A stretch of 54,109 nucleotides of DNA from an uncultured Saprospiraceae bacterium (GCA_937928405.1 CALFWZ010000116.1:1-54109), one strand, 5' to 3'; shown: positions 27,049 to 36,431, counted from the first letter of the stretch. Numbers and translations: made by a program. Notes: generated from the letters alone by a model not told the origin.

Positions 27049-29007
27049 GTGAGAAAAACCTCCCTTTTAATTTTCCTACTATTATTCGTAATCATTCGAC
27101 TGGATGGTCAGCAAACTACTCCCATAATAGATCGTTTCCAACAATTGGAAATGAACTTAGAAGAATATGCCTTTAACAATCCCAAAATAAATAGTCTAAT
27201 TGATATCTCTCTGACTGGAACCATCCAAGAGTTCGCGATGGCCTTTTCTAAAGAATCAAAAATTAACTTAACCATCGATCCAAGAATCGACAAAAAAGTA
27301 ATCACCAACTTTGCAGATACTCGTCCCAAAGACATCCTTTTACACCTCTGCAAATTTTACGACTTAGACCTTACCTTTTCCGGCTCTATCATTTCACTAA
27401 TTCCATACGATACACCTCCAGAAAAACAACCAGAAAAGCAACTAGACATCTCCTATAATGATTACAATGATAATTTAACTCTGAACCTCAAACGAGATAC
27501 ACTTGACGAAGTATTACGGGTGATTAGTAAATTATCTGGAAAAAATGTCATTAGTGCCAAAAGTATTAGCAATATGGCGGTTAGTGGATTTGTGGGGAAC
27601 ACCAAATTCGAAGACGCATTGAATCAATTTGCGCTTAGAAACGATATCATGGTAGTAAAAGATGAAAAAGGATTTTATATTTTAACTGATAAAAAAGGAA
27701 ATACTAAAACTGCAGAGGCAGAAGAATCCGAATCCAATACTAAAAAAGGGTCCAGAAAAAAATCTTCTCGAAGTAAGAAGTCTAGTAAGAAAAAAAATAA
27801 TAGCGGAGCGGATATTTACGTAGAAACCACCAAAACCAAAGATGGACAAAAACGCCTGAATATCCAAGCGGAGAACGCTCCCATGATGAATATCATTAAT
27901 GAGGTTTCCAATAGCGCAAACGAAAATTATTTTCTCTTTAACGAACTTAAAGATCCGATCACGCTAGACCTAAAAGAAGTTACTTACGAAGAGTTTTTAA
28001 ATACCATGCTGAAAGCGCCAAAGTATGGCTACAAAAAAGAAAACAATCTATACCTCATCGGTGATGGAACCTCAGACTCGTTTAAAGAAACAAAAGTTAT
28101 TCAATTACAACATCGTTCTGTCAAAGAGCTTATTACGAGTATTCCCGCTGATATTTTACAAGGGTTAGAAGTTAAAGAATTTATCGATCTCAATTCTTTG
28201 ATTGCCAGTGGACCGGTAAGTGGATTAGAAAACTTACAACATTTTATTAATGATATTGACAAATCTGTTCCAGTCGTCATGATTGAATTGTTGATTGTCA
28301 ATGTACAGCATAACCGTGAAACCAGGATTGGTTTTGAAGCCGGACTAGCCGATCAGCCAGTACAAGCAGGTGGGCAAGTTTATCCAGGTGTTGATTTTAC
28401 CTTTAGTGCCAAAGCCGTTAATAGATTACTAGGTGTTCTTGCTGGCAACGGTATCGTAAACATCGGGAGAGTAAGCCCTAACTTCTATGCAAACCTACAA
28501 GCAGTAGAAGACAATGGTTATATAAATGTAAGATCAAAACCTAGACTTTCTACCTTAAACGGTCAAGAAGCAACCTTCTCCTTAGGAGAAACAAGATATT
28601 ATCTAAGAGAGAGAACAACACTGCAAGGAAATCAAAATCCAATCTCCTTACAAGATCGAACCTTTGAATCAGTCAATGCGGATTTTTCTATTCGTATCAA
28701 TCCGATCGTTTCTGGTGATGAATATGTCACACTAGAAATAGAAGTAAATCAATCAGATTTTATAGGTCAGTTACAAACCAATGCTCCTCCACCGCAAGTT
28801 AACCGAACATTTAATTCTAATATTAGAATACTCAACGAAGAAATGATTGTACTCGGTGGATTAGAAAATAAAGAGGTTTCAGACAGTGGAACTGGTGTTC
28901 CTTTTTTAGCTAGAATTCCAATCATAAAATGGTTATTTAGTAAACGAAGAAAAGCCAAAAGTAAATCCAAATTATTGATTTTTGTAAAACCGACTATCAT
29001 CTACTAA
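27049..29007 (+). CDS. gspD: Outer-membrane secretin (GspD/PilQ-like)
   Basis: The 652-residue protein starts at GTG 27049, followed by a signal peptide (KTSLLIFLLLFVIIRLDG). N-terminal repeats of the STN/N0 and N1 type lie at about 45-220. The secretin core at about 460-645 has GYINVRSKPRLSTLNGQEA, a beta-rich gate region, and the lip motif GVPFLARIPIIKWLF. Residues about 216-255 (SNTKKGSRKKSSRSKKSSKKK) form a long basic low-complexity linker that ordinary secretins lack. It should form the outer-membrane ring of the exporter. The next gene begins seven bases after its stop. Confidence 0.9.
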   Translation: MRKTSLLIFLLLFVIIRLDGQQTTPIIDRFQQLEMNLEEYAFNNPKINSLIDISLTGTIQEFAMAFSKESKINLTIDPRIDKKVITNFADTRPKDILLHLCKFYDLDLTFSGSIISLIPYDTPPEKQPEKQLDISYNDYNDNLTLNLKRDTLDEVLRVISKLSGKNVISAKSISNMAVSGFVGNTKFEDALNQFALRNDIMVVKDEKGFYILTDKKGNTKTAEAEESESNTKKGSRKKSSRSKKSSKKKNNSGADIYVETTKTKDGQKRLNIQAENAPMMNIINEVSNSANENYFLFNELKDPITLDLKEVTYEEFLNTMLKAPKYGYKKENNLYLIGDGTSDSFKETKVIQLQHRSVKELITSIPADILQGLEVKEFIDLNSLIASGPVSGLENLQHFINDIDKSVPVVMIELLIVNVQHNRETRIGFEAGLADQPVQAGGQVYPGVDFTFSAKAVNRLLGVLAGNGIVNIGRVSPNFYANLQAVEDNGYINVRSKPRLSTLNGQEATFSLGETRYYLRERTTLQGNQNPISLQDRTFESVNADFSIRINPIVSGDEYVTLEIEVNQSDFIGQLQTNAPPPQVNRTFNSNIRILNEEMIVLGGLENKEVSDSGTGVPFLARIPIIKWLFSKRRKAKSKSKLLIFVKPTIIY

Positions 29008-29014
29008 GCTTAAA

Positions 29015-30232
29015 ATGTTAGATAAATTCAAAGAAAAAATTAGTGGATACAAGCATTGTTCCTGTGTAGAAATACAGTTACAGGGAAAACTTATACGCTA
29101 TCGTCAAATTGGATTAAAGCTAGCAAAAGGAGAAATTACTATTACGAATACCGTAGAGGCTACCGAAAACTTGGAGGCTGTTCTAGTAACGATTAAACCT
29201 CGCACTCCCTTAATTTTATTAGTAAATGGTTATGGAATTTTACATCGATCATTAACCGCTCTTTCTTTTTCAAACCAAGAGATCATAGGACAAATACTTC
29301 CTAATGCCAATGCAAAAGATTTTATCATTCAAAAAACAGAGAATGGCAGTAATCTATTAGTAAGTATTATTCGTAAAAATATTATTGAAGAACAACTTAA
29401 GTTATTCAAATCTTTGGGGCAATGGCCTGTTGCGATTGCTGTCGGAAATTTTCATATAAAAAATATTATTTCATTTATTGAAAATACGGATCAAATAGCA
29501 ACAGATTTCCAGCTTATTAATTTTGACGGTATATCTAATATAATTACCTCTTTTGAAAAAAGGAAGGTCGTTGAAAATTATCCGAAAAAACTGTCCATCG
29601 GAGACGATCAAGTTTCCACCGCTCTAGTAAGTGCCTATGCTGCCGCTTTCTCTTTACTAACAAAGATGACGATAGACTACGCTATAACCAAAGAGATTAA
29701 AGAAGAATATCTCTGGGCTAATCTTTTTAATAAAGGTAAACTAGTCGCGGGTGGCGTAGTGATGAGTTTATTGGTTTTAAATACTTTATGCTTTTATAAT
29801 TTTAAAGATAAAAAAGCAGATTTACAAAAAACGATTTATATATATCAAGATCAATTTTCACAGCTTGATTCCATGCGTAATTCCCTCTCTCAACAACGTT
29901 TATTTTTGAAGAATACTCGACTAAATGGATATAGTAAATCTTCTTACTATGCGGATCAACTTGGCAGTTCAATCCCCAAAGGAATATCCCTAGAAGAGCT
30001 GATAATTTTCCCAGAAAAAAAACAAAAGAAGTTGCTAAAAAAAGATAAGTTAGTTGATTATGATTATCAAAAAATCATGATCAAAGGAAAGTCAAACAAT
30101 AGTATTCGATACAATGATTGGATCACCAATCTCAAAGTCTTACCCTGGATTGCGAAAGTAACCCATATTAATTATCAGGAACTACAAAACGAAGCAGGTA
30201 AATTTGAAACAGAAATTACTATTCAGCTTTAA
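29015..30232 (+). CDS. GspL-like / PilM-PilN fusion inner-membrane protein
   Basis: This 405-residue protein has an N-terminal cytoplasmic region of about 240 residues with beta/alpha spacing like the actin-type fold of PilM/GspL, although the ATP motifs are not visible. A single membrane helix follows (about 243-262, LVAGGVVMSLLVLNTLCFYNF), then a PilN-like coiled and ferredoxin-like periplasmic part (DLQKTIYIYQDQFSQLDSMR ... ISLEELIIFPEKKQKK). GspL recruits GspE to the membrane. The gene directly follows the secretin gene and ends 14 bases inside the convergent GspC-like gene. Confidence 0.72.
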   Translation: MLDKFKEKISGYKHCSCVEIQLQGKLIRYRQIGLKLAKGEITITNTVEATENLEAVLVTIKPRTPLILLVNGYGILHRSLTALSFSNQEIIGQILPNANAKDFIIQKTENGSNLLVSIIRKNIIEEQLKLFKSLGQWPVAIAVGNFHIKNIISFIENTDQIATDFQLINFDGISNIITSFEKRKVVENYPKKLSIGDDQVSTALVSAYAAAFSLLTKMTIDYAITKEIKEEYLWANLFNKGKLVAGGVVMSLLVLNTLCFYNFKDKKADLQKTIYIYQDQFSQLDSMRNSLSQQRLFLKNTRLNGYSKSSYYADQLGSSIPKGISLEELIIFPEKKQKKLLKKDKLVDYDYQKIMIKGKSNNSIRYNDWITNLKVLPWIAKVTHINYQELQNEAGKFETEITIQL

Positions 30233-30725
30233 CAATCACCTCAACAATATCCTGAAATCGCATCTGAATAGAATCTTCAAATATCCTTTCCAACAACAAG
30301 TCATCTTTCCTTTCTCCGGATCTCCAATGGTGGATATCATTATCCATTTTAACAATCGCTTTTTGTTGACCATTCACCATTTTGACATTTCCCTTATATT
30401 CAATTTTAGGAAATGGCACTTCTTTCTTTTTCTCTACCTTCTTAGCCTTCCGATTATGCTTACTCGTCACTGCCTGAGGCTTCGGCAAAACGGAAGTATT
30501 CGTTTTTCGAGACCGATTAGATCGTTCAGCAAGAAAAGGATCTTTATAGTTCAACAATAAAGCAAAGGCTTCTCGCTCAGTGGCGGTAGCTTTATGTTCA
30601 GGAATATTTGCCATTGGATATGTGATATTGGCTTTATTTTTTCGCTCATACATGCGATAGCCAAAGATACTCCATACTGACAAAAGTAGAATTCCCAAAA
30701 AGAGTTTGGTGCTCTTCTTTTCCAT
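30219..30725 (-). CDS. GspC/PilP-like inner-membrane protein
   Basis: This 168-residue protein has a single N-terminal membrane helix (about residues 8-24), a Lys-rich linker, then LLNYKDPFLAER, close to the conserved short motif of PilP/GspC that contacts the secretin. A compact beta domain of about 60 residues follows (IEYKGNVKMVNGQQKAIVKMDND). GspC links inner-membrane proteins to the secretin, which fits the neighbours. It overlaps the end of the convergent GspL-like gene by 14 bases. Assignment by this motif and position is moderate. Confidence 0.65.
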   Translation of the reverse strand: MEKKSTKLFLGILLLSVWSIFGYRMYERKNKANITYPMANIPEHKATATEREAFALLLNYKDPFLAERSNRSRKTNTSVLPKPQAVTSKHNRKAKKVEKKKEVPFPKIEYKGNVKMVNGQQKAIVKMDNDIHHWRSGERKDDLLLERIFEDSIQMRFQDIVEVIVKAE

Positions 30726-30890
30726 GGTATTATTTTTAGGTTATGTCTATATAGATCGACCATCAAAGCCAATCTACTTTCAAACTATATTCATTAGTCC
30801 AACAGCAATACAACTGTTTTCAATTTAAAATCAACTTATAATTACCAGGGGAAGTGCAAGGGGAAGAAAACGAGGAGCGGTGGGTTATTT

Positions 30891-31829
30891 CTAATTTAAA
30901 TAAAAAGATCGAACGGAACTAAAGGGACTTAGATTTCCAGCTGCATCTACCGATCGCAAACGCCAAAAGTATCTTTCTAATACTCCATTCATAAAAGTAT
31001 AACTAGTTTCCGTCAGTCCAATCTGTAACACCAAATTATTTAAAAGAGAATCCGAATAAATATATAAGGTATCTTGAGAAGAAGATTCATCTATTGACCA
31101 ACTTAAAAAGACTGGAGTTGAAACGGTATCTCGATCATTCGGCGTATTAAGAATAGGAGCGGCAGGGTCAGAATTATCGATATTAAAAGTACGTGTTGAG
31201 TAAGGCGTAACACTCGTTTCATTTTCCCCTCTCACTCGCCACTGATAGTCACCTTCTGCTAACGTCGTCTCATAATTATCACTTTCCACAAGAACATCTT
31301 CGACAATAAAAGCGCTATTAGAAAAATCGGGTGTTGCAATCTGGATACGATAATTAGTCGCTACCTCCAACTCTTGCCAGAAGAAAGACACTATTGAATC
31401 ACGCTGCGATAGATCATCTTCTGGTCCGACGAGTAACACTGTTTGAGTAAGCAAATTTTGTGTTGAATCATCGAGTACGGTTAAATTTCTAATAATGGGT
31501 GTTGTCTCGCTAAAGCTATTTGTTCCCACTACGGTCCATTGGTAAACACCCGCAGGTAACGTCGTTTCATAAGTCACCCCTTCCGTAATCTGATCATCAA
31601 TTACCAAGCTGGCAATGGAATCAAAACTAGGACTTACTACACGGATACGATATCCAGTAACCTCATCCGAAGCTTCCCACCAAAAAACCTGTGCAACATT
31701 GGTCGTAACCAAGTTGTCAGCAGGAGCCAATAAGACCACCTGATCTCCGTCCAAGTCTTGTTCTAGGACATCCGTACATCCAAAAACGACCAATAAAACC
31801 AGACTTAGAAAACAAAACCTAATTAGCAT
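30891..31829 (-). CDS. Lipoprotein with fibronectin type III-like repeats
   Basis: This 312-residue protein has the signal MLIRFCFLSLVLLVVFGC, Cys18 being in a clear lipobox. Three successive beta-sandwich repeats follow, each with a Trp/Tyr-rich core: VFWWEASDEVTGYRIRV, FFWQELEVATNYRIQIA and LSWSIDESSSQDTLYIY. They look like fibronectin type III domains, common in outer-membrane binding proteins. It stands between the GspM-like and GspC-like genes on the same strand, so a surface partner or substrate of the exporter is possible but not shown. Confidence 0.75.
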   Translation of the reverse strand: MLIRFCFLSLVLLVVFGCTDVLEQDLDGDQVVLLAPADNLVTTNVAQVFWWEASDEVTGYRIRVVSPSFDSIASLVIDDQITEGVTYETTLPAGVYQWTVVGTNSFSETTPIIRNLTVLDDSTQNLLTQTVLLVGPEDDLSQRDSIVSFFWQELEVATNYRIQIATPDFSNSAFIVEDVLVESDNYETTLAEGDYQWRVRGENETSVTPYSTRTFNIDNSDPAAPILNTPNDRDTVSTPVFLSWSIDESSSQDTLYIYSDSLLNNLVLQIGLTETSYTFMNGVLERYFWRLRSVDAAGNLSPFSSVRSFYLN

Positions 31830-31912
31830 TATTTAATTTTATAGGAACAATATTAGAATAGTTCAAAAACAGTGCCTTAAACCAGCGCAAAACATCTGTT
31901 AAAAACATCATA

Positions 31913-32425
31913 CTACTGATTAATACTTCTTAAGACCAAATGTCCTGTTAATCGTTTCTTTTTAGTTCTCGGATCTTTTTTCGTTACAAAACGTAATGAA
32001 CTGACCACTCCAAGCGATTTTTGATATTCAATCAAATAGACCAATTCTAAAATATCCTTAAAGCCACCTTGCACGTCAAGTGCTCTACTTTCTACCTCGT
32101 AATTACCTTCTTCATAAGTACTAGCAACCGGTAAATTGACAATCAACAGGTTATTTTTTTCACAAAATCGAGTGATCTCTCCCAATAACGCTTCTTTATT
32201 ATTAAGATTAAAGGTATTTCCTTGCAGCTGATCCAACTCTCTTCGAATTTTCTTTATCTGTACCGGGGCCTCCACCGCTTGTGCCGACTTACTGGTCAAG
32301 ATACGAATGTCCCGATGTAAGTTTAGCGTTCGCTTGATACTGACGGTATATATCAGCGCCAATAACAGCACCGAGCCAAAGAATAAGGCCTTGGTTTTTT
32401 GCTTGTATGTTAATTGTTTTAGCAT
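31913..32425 (-). CDS. GspM/PilO-like inner-membrane protein
   Basis: This 170-residue protein is read from the ATG at 32425, giving MLKQLTYKQKTKALFFGSVL with a basic N-tail and one membrane helix. An in-frame ATG at 32509 would add 28 residues of no evident role. After the helix come a short coiled coil (residues 30-65) and a ferredoxin-like periplasmic domain (NLLIVNLPVASTYEEGNYEV ... SLGVVSSLRFVTK), the design of PilO/GspM. These proteins pair with GspL/PilN. The 129 bases between this and the CotH gene hold no obvious gene. Confidence 0.65.
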   Translation of the reverse strand: MLKQLTYKQKTKALFFGSVLLLALIYTVSIKRTLNLHRDIRILTSKSAQAVEAPVQIKKIRRELDQLQGNTFNLNNKEALLGEITRFCEKNNLLIVNLPVASTYEEGNYEVESRALDVQGGFKDILELVYLIEYQKSLGVVSSLRFVTKKDPRTKKKRLTGHLVLRSINQ

Positions 32426-32554
32426 AGCAGTGGTAAGTGGTGAATACCTTAAAGGGGCAATGTTTGTGCCAAGGGGGGAAAAGGCTTTAGTGAGCACTAC
32501 TTCTTCCAATTTATTTATAGTAAGGATGATTAGACCTTCCCTTCAATCCTACAA

Positions 32555-33751
32555 TCACTCCATATGTTTTCTAACCGCAGCTTCACGTTCTCGGAATAAA
32601 ATCATCATTTTATCCAACTCAATTTGCCACTCTAGCGTTGTTCGTGGAGCGTTGTATTTAGCAATTTGGTATTCTATTTCTACGGCTATCCGTTCCGTAT
32701 TTTCGTCGACAATTTCCTCCAATTTATCAGCAGCAATATTTCCACTTTGCAGGAGTGCTCTATAGCGTTCCAGAAATTCATTTTGAAAAGTATCATCGTT
32801 TTCGTCCTCATAAAGTGCCATAAATAAGTTGCCTAAAACATTTGAACGCCAAAAATTATCGATCAACTTCAAAGGTGATTGTTCAATTTTTAATCGACTT
32901 GCATTGTCTAAATCAAATAATACAAATCTAAACTTCCCTTCATTGATGGCATAAAACCGAGCATTATTATGAGGCCAATCGGTATTGCCAATATAGGATT
33001 GAAATACCATATAATCAATAAAACTGTTGAGGTCGATTTCACTTTTTAGATAAGCAATATTTTTATCTTTAATGGCTTCTAGCAATGCATCTATTCGATC
33101 GAAGTCACCATCCTTTTTGATTAACTCCTGCGTGGTGATCTTAGCTAAGGTAACGTCGCTTTTTTTCGCTTCATTGAGTCCAGCCATCCCGTTGGTATTG
33201 GCTTCTGTTCGCAAATTCATTAGACCATAGAATTCTTCATTGATATAAACCAATACTGGTTCTCCATAAGTCAAATCGATATCCAATCCTGCCTGGATGG
33301 CCAGTTGGGTGATACTCAAATCTTTTAACATTGTATTTTCAAAATCATTACCTGAATTCCGCAATCGAATCGCTTTAATTTTGTCGATGCTATGATGCGG
33401 TAAAACTTTTTTTGGATTAATTAAAGAACGATCTCGGTTATCATACTTGTCATCGAATTTTACCCCTAAGGTCTTCAACGGAAACCTAATCGAAAATCTA
33501 CCTTTTAGTTCCAGTTCTACTTTTTCGTTTTCTATTAATAATTCATTGTCTCTAAACAAACTAAATTTTCCCTTAATCTCTATCTCTTCGTCCGTCTTTT
33601 CGTACATCTCCTCAAATTCATCCGCATCAACCGCGATCTGGATGATCGGCAAATTGGATGGTATCTCAGTAGGCAACAAGGTTTCATCCATATTGTATTT
33701 CGAACATCCAAAACATAAAACCGCTAGCAGTAAAAATGATAATTGTTTCAT
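32555..33751 (-). CDS. CotH-family kinase-like lipoprotein
   Basis: The 398-residue protein has a lipoprotein signal (MKQLSFLLLAVLCFGC). The CotH family motifs are visible: KAIRLRNSGNDFENTMLKD (about 125-145), LVYINEEFYGLMNLRTE (about 165-185), YIGNTDWPHNNARFY (about 255-270) and RFVLFDLDNA (about 275-285), the last holding the Asp-x-Asp expected to bind metal. Family knowledge: CotH is a secreted protein kinase with an atypical fold that phosphorylates secreted proteins. It overlaps the start of the beta-barrel gene by four bases, so they are co-translated; the GspM-like gene follows 129 bases downstream. Phosphorylation of exporter parts or substrates is inference. Confidence 0.85.
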   Translation of the reverse strand: MKQLSFLLLAVLCFGCSKYNMDETLLPTEIPSNLPIIQIAVDADEFEEMYEKTDEEIEIKGKFSLFRDNELLIENEKVELELKGRFSIRFPLKTLGVKFDDKYDNRDRSLINPKKVLPHHSIDKIKAIRLRNSGNDFENTMLKDLSITQLAIQAGLDIDLTYGEPVLVYINEEFYGLMNLRTEANTNGMAGLNEAKKSDVTLAKITTQELIKKDGDFDRIDALLEAIKDKNIAYLKSEIDLNSFIDYMVFQSYIGNTDWPHNNARFYAINEGKFRFVLFDLDNASRLKIEQSPLKLIDNFWRSNVLGNLFMALYEDENDDTFQNEFLERYRALLQSGNIAADKLEEIVDENTERIAVEIEYQIAKYNAPRTTLEWQIELDKMMILFREREAAVRKHME

Positions 33752-34419
33752 AGCTTATTTTTTTTGTTTTTTCGTTTTAGTCTTCTTTTTTCTTTTCGAG
33801 CCTTTTTCCTTTTATTGACAATTAAAATATTTTTTCCAATGCCAATTGAAAAAGCAGCTTTAGGATCATTGATAAAAAAAGGATCTGGCATTTTTTTTAG
33901 ATTAAAATTCCCGGAGGTTGTCAAAAACCAATCCTTTTTGAAAAAGAATTTTATTTCTCCAAAAACATCATATCTCCAATCATATTTATTTCTTAATTTC
34001 CAATCAAGGGTATTTAAATCTTCATTATTTTGAATAATAAAACCTGTTGCCAGTTGCCATTTTTCAGCAACTGAAAAGACGAATCGTACCGGAACCGTTA
34101 CTCGTAACGTAGACGCATTAAACTGAAGATCATCTATTTGTCCCGAAGTAAAAATAGTTTTCAGCGCAAAACCCAATTCAAAAGAATGATCTTTATAAGA
34201 AATGAGTTTCTTTACACCACCAAGCGTAAATAAATAGCCTTGTGAATTTCCAATCGTCTGCCCTTTTAACTTAATAGATGTATTATTTGTATACCCTGTA
34301 CTCAAAAAAAAAGCGTGTTTTTTCTGAGCATAGGCTGATACAATAGGGAGTAAAAGCAATAGTAAAATTGAGTAAATGGTTCGCACTAGTTGGTCCTTTG
34401 ATTTTTGTTTAACAATCAT
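33748..34419 (-). CDS. Outer-membrane beta-barrel-like protein with basic tail
   Basis: This 223-residue protein has a signal peptide ending IVSAYAQ. The mature part has alternating aromatic strands (HAFFLSTGYTNNTSI, SFELGFALKTIFTSG, WFLTTSGNFNLKKM), suggesting an eight-stranded barrel of about 160 residues. The last 20 residues are almost entirely Lys and Arg (KRKKARKEKRRLKRKNKKNKL), placed after the final strand, and are unusual for a barrel. It overlaps the CotH gene by four bases. The family is not recognised. Confidence 0.7.
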   Translation of the reverse strand: MIVKQKSKDQLVRTIYSILLLLLLPIVSAYAQKKHAFFLSTGYTNNTSIKLKGQTIGNSQGYLFTLGGVKKLISYKDHSFELGFALKTIFTSGQIDDLQFNASTLRVTVPVRFVFSVAEKWQLATGFIIQNNEDLNTLDWKLRNKYDWRYDVFGEIKFFFKKDWFLTTSGNFNLKKMPDPFFINDPKAAFSIGIGKNILIVNKRKKARKEKRRLKRKNKKNKL

Positions 34420-34751
34420 TAAGTCTATAATTGAATTTAGTTACTAGACTACCAAAATCAGGAACAACCCTAACTGTCTTCTAAAAAAATCTATAGAAAT
34501 TAGTTATTAAGGTTTGAGGTGGTGCTACTCGGCGGGGGTGTTGGCGTGAGGAGTAATTGAATTTTAGGCGATCAAAAGCCGTAGGACTTGAACAGAAATA
34601 AAATTTTAAACGAAAAAGAAATTCTAATCTATCTACAAGGCTGTTTAGATGGTATCGCCCACCTGAATTCTAGGACAAAAGCAGGAAAAGTGCTAAATAT
34701 TTACTCCATCGTTTACCCTTTTTAAAGAAAAATAATGCAGGTATTTATAGA
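34420..34751. other. Intergenic region between barrel gene and cyclase gene
   Basis: These 332 bases lie upstream of the barrel gene, so its promoter is probably here. I see a short GC-rich block at 34524-34548 that matches 432-455 in the distant GC-rich element (16 of 21 positions over 34528-34548 against 435-455). A plus-strand frame from TTG 34588 to the stop at 34723-34725 (45 codons) reads coherently but has no good start or known relative; I did not call it. No other gene is seen. Confidence 0.4.
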
Positions 34752-36398
34752 TTATTTTACCGTCATCATCTCAACTCCGGTCCACTTTTTCTCGACACCT
34801 TGTATCATGAATTCATTCGCTTTACTGAAAAATAAACGGGCAGTTTTATCTTCAGGAGCCTTTATAACTATTTGCCCTAGAGCCGCAACCGCTTGTGTGA
34901 AATTTTGATTGTGAAAATCAGATAAGGCAGATTCAAAATCAGTTTGATATTCATTTTTAGCAGAGACAATTTCTGGTAGATCTCCATCATAGCATTCATA
35001 AATTTTTATTGCCTCGTTTTTTCCTTTGACCTGTGCTTTACCTAGATAACGTAATTGAAAGTCATCAGCAACCTCCTCTCTTATTTTAGATTGACAGCTT
35101 TCTGTCAACAATATATTTACACCGTAGTGTTTTGTAAGACTTTCAATTCTTGCGGCAGTATTAACCGTATCAGAAATAGTAGTCGCATCCATTCTTTGAT
35201 AATCACCCGTTATTCCCATAATAAGTGGACCAGTATGTAAACCAATTCCGATGCGAATTTCAGGGCGTTTTTTTCGTTGCCTGGAGATATTATACAATTG
35301 TAATTCTTGGTGCATTTCGACGGCAGCTTTTAAGGCATCAGAAGGGCTGTGTGGGAAAATAGCCATGATTCCATCTCCCAAATATTGATTAATAAAACCT
35401 CTATTTCGCAAAATAATAGGTCCCATTTTATTATTAAAGGCATTAACAAATTTAAACGTTTCCGAAGGGGTCATTTTTTCTGACAAAGAAGTATAGCCTC
35501 GAATATCACTAAAAAAAACGGTCACTTCTTTTTCCACACTATCCCCTAAAGTGACTTGGGTAATTTCGTCATAGCCTAAAGATTTTATAAATTCATTCGG
35601 AACGAACCGACTTGCCGCTTCATGTAAAATCCTGATAGCTGTTTCTCTTTCTTTTGCTTCTTTTAAATTTTTTTCATAAAGTTGAGCACTTTCAATTGCT
35701 GCTGCGGATTGGATAGATAAGGTAGACAGAAGCTTTAGATCTGCTGCCGTATAATTATAGCCTTGATCACTTGATAGTAAAATAATTCCTAATGATTGGT
35801 GCTTGCCTTTCAGTGGAGCATAAAGGATTGAAATAATATTTCCATCAACCGTTTTATAATCATTGATAATTCCTGCTGCTTCTTTATCTATCAATTGGTT
35901 ATAAAGATCATCTTGATCAACTATACTTCCAAACGCTGCTATTAAGTCAATTGGATGATTTCTATCTTGGGATAATGCCACCATTCCACCTGTGGCAGAA
36001 ATTAAGTTATTCGTTTCTTCCAGTGTCAACTGAGCGATCCCTACTTGGTCAATCGTCTCTCCTAGTTTTTGAGCAAAATTGTACATTAGATTAACTTCTC
36101 TGTATAAATCTAAAACTTCCTTTCCTAGTTTTTTTCGCTCCTGTTCTCGATTTACCAAAGCTTGAATTAAATCAGCGATAGGTTTTACCCCTTCATTCCC
36201 ATAAATTTTTCCTACCGTTCTACCTTCAAATTCAATGATTTGAAATGGCATTTCCTTTTCAGGAGTTGTACCAATCAACCATTTACCCTTCTCATCAGCA
36301 ATCGCAATGACCTCCCCTGATTGAGCAATTAACTGTTGCAAAATAGTGGACATCTCCTGATCTCTCTGAATGATTTTTTTTAAATTAATACGAGCCAT
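34752..36398 (-). CDS. GAF domain and class III nucleotide cyclase
   Basis: This 548-residue soluble protein has an N-terminal sensor-like region (1-100), a GAF domain (about 105-245), a linker helix and a class III cyclase domain (about 285-455). Metal-binding Asp298 (FFSDIRGYTSL) and Asp342 (LGDGIMAIF) and SDTVNTAARIES are present. At residue 338 Gln stands where adenylate cyclases have the adenine-selecting Lys, so substrate preference (ATP or GTP) is uncertain. A helical C-terminal segment with TPR-like spacing follows. The gene is 33 bases downstream of the response regulator gene, on the same strand. Confidence 0.85.
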   Translation of the reverse strand: MARINLKKIIQRDQEMSTILQQLIAQSGEVIAIADEKGKWLIGTTPEKEMPFQIIEFEGRTVGKIYGNEGVKPIADLIQALVNREQERKKLGKEVLDLYREVNLMYNFAQKLGETIDQVGIAQLTLEETNNLISATGGMVALSQDRNHPIDLIAAFGSIVDQDDLYNQLIDKEAAGIINDYKTVDGNIISILYAPLKGKHQSLGIILLSSDQGYNYTAADLKLLSTLSIQSAAAIESAQLYEKNLKEAKERETAIRILHEAASRFVPNEFIKSLGYDEITQVTLGDSVEKEVTVFFSDIRGYTSLSEKMTPSETFKFVNAFNNKMGPIILRNRGFINQYLGDGIMAIFPHSPSDALKAAVEMHQELQLYNISRQRKKRPEIRIGIGLHTGPLIMGITGDYQRMDATTISDTVNTAARIESLTKHYGVNILLTESCQSKIREEVADDFQLRYLGKAQVKGKNEAIKIYECYDGDLPEIVSAKNEYQTDFESALSDFHNQNFTQAVAALGQIVIKAPEDKTARLFFSKANEFMIQGVEKKWTGVEMMTVK

Positions 36399-36431
36399 AG
36401 GGATATTTTTTCAGGATTTAAAAATTTGACT

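Noticed and set aside
34588..34725. A 45-codon plus-strand frame starting at TTG with coherent-looking sequence
   Set aside because: No ribosome site or known relative, and an in-frame stop just before it; it may be a gene remnant but cannot be supported.
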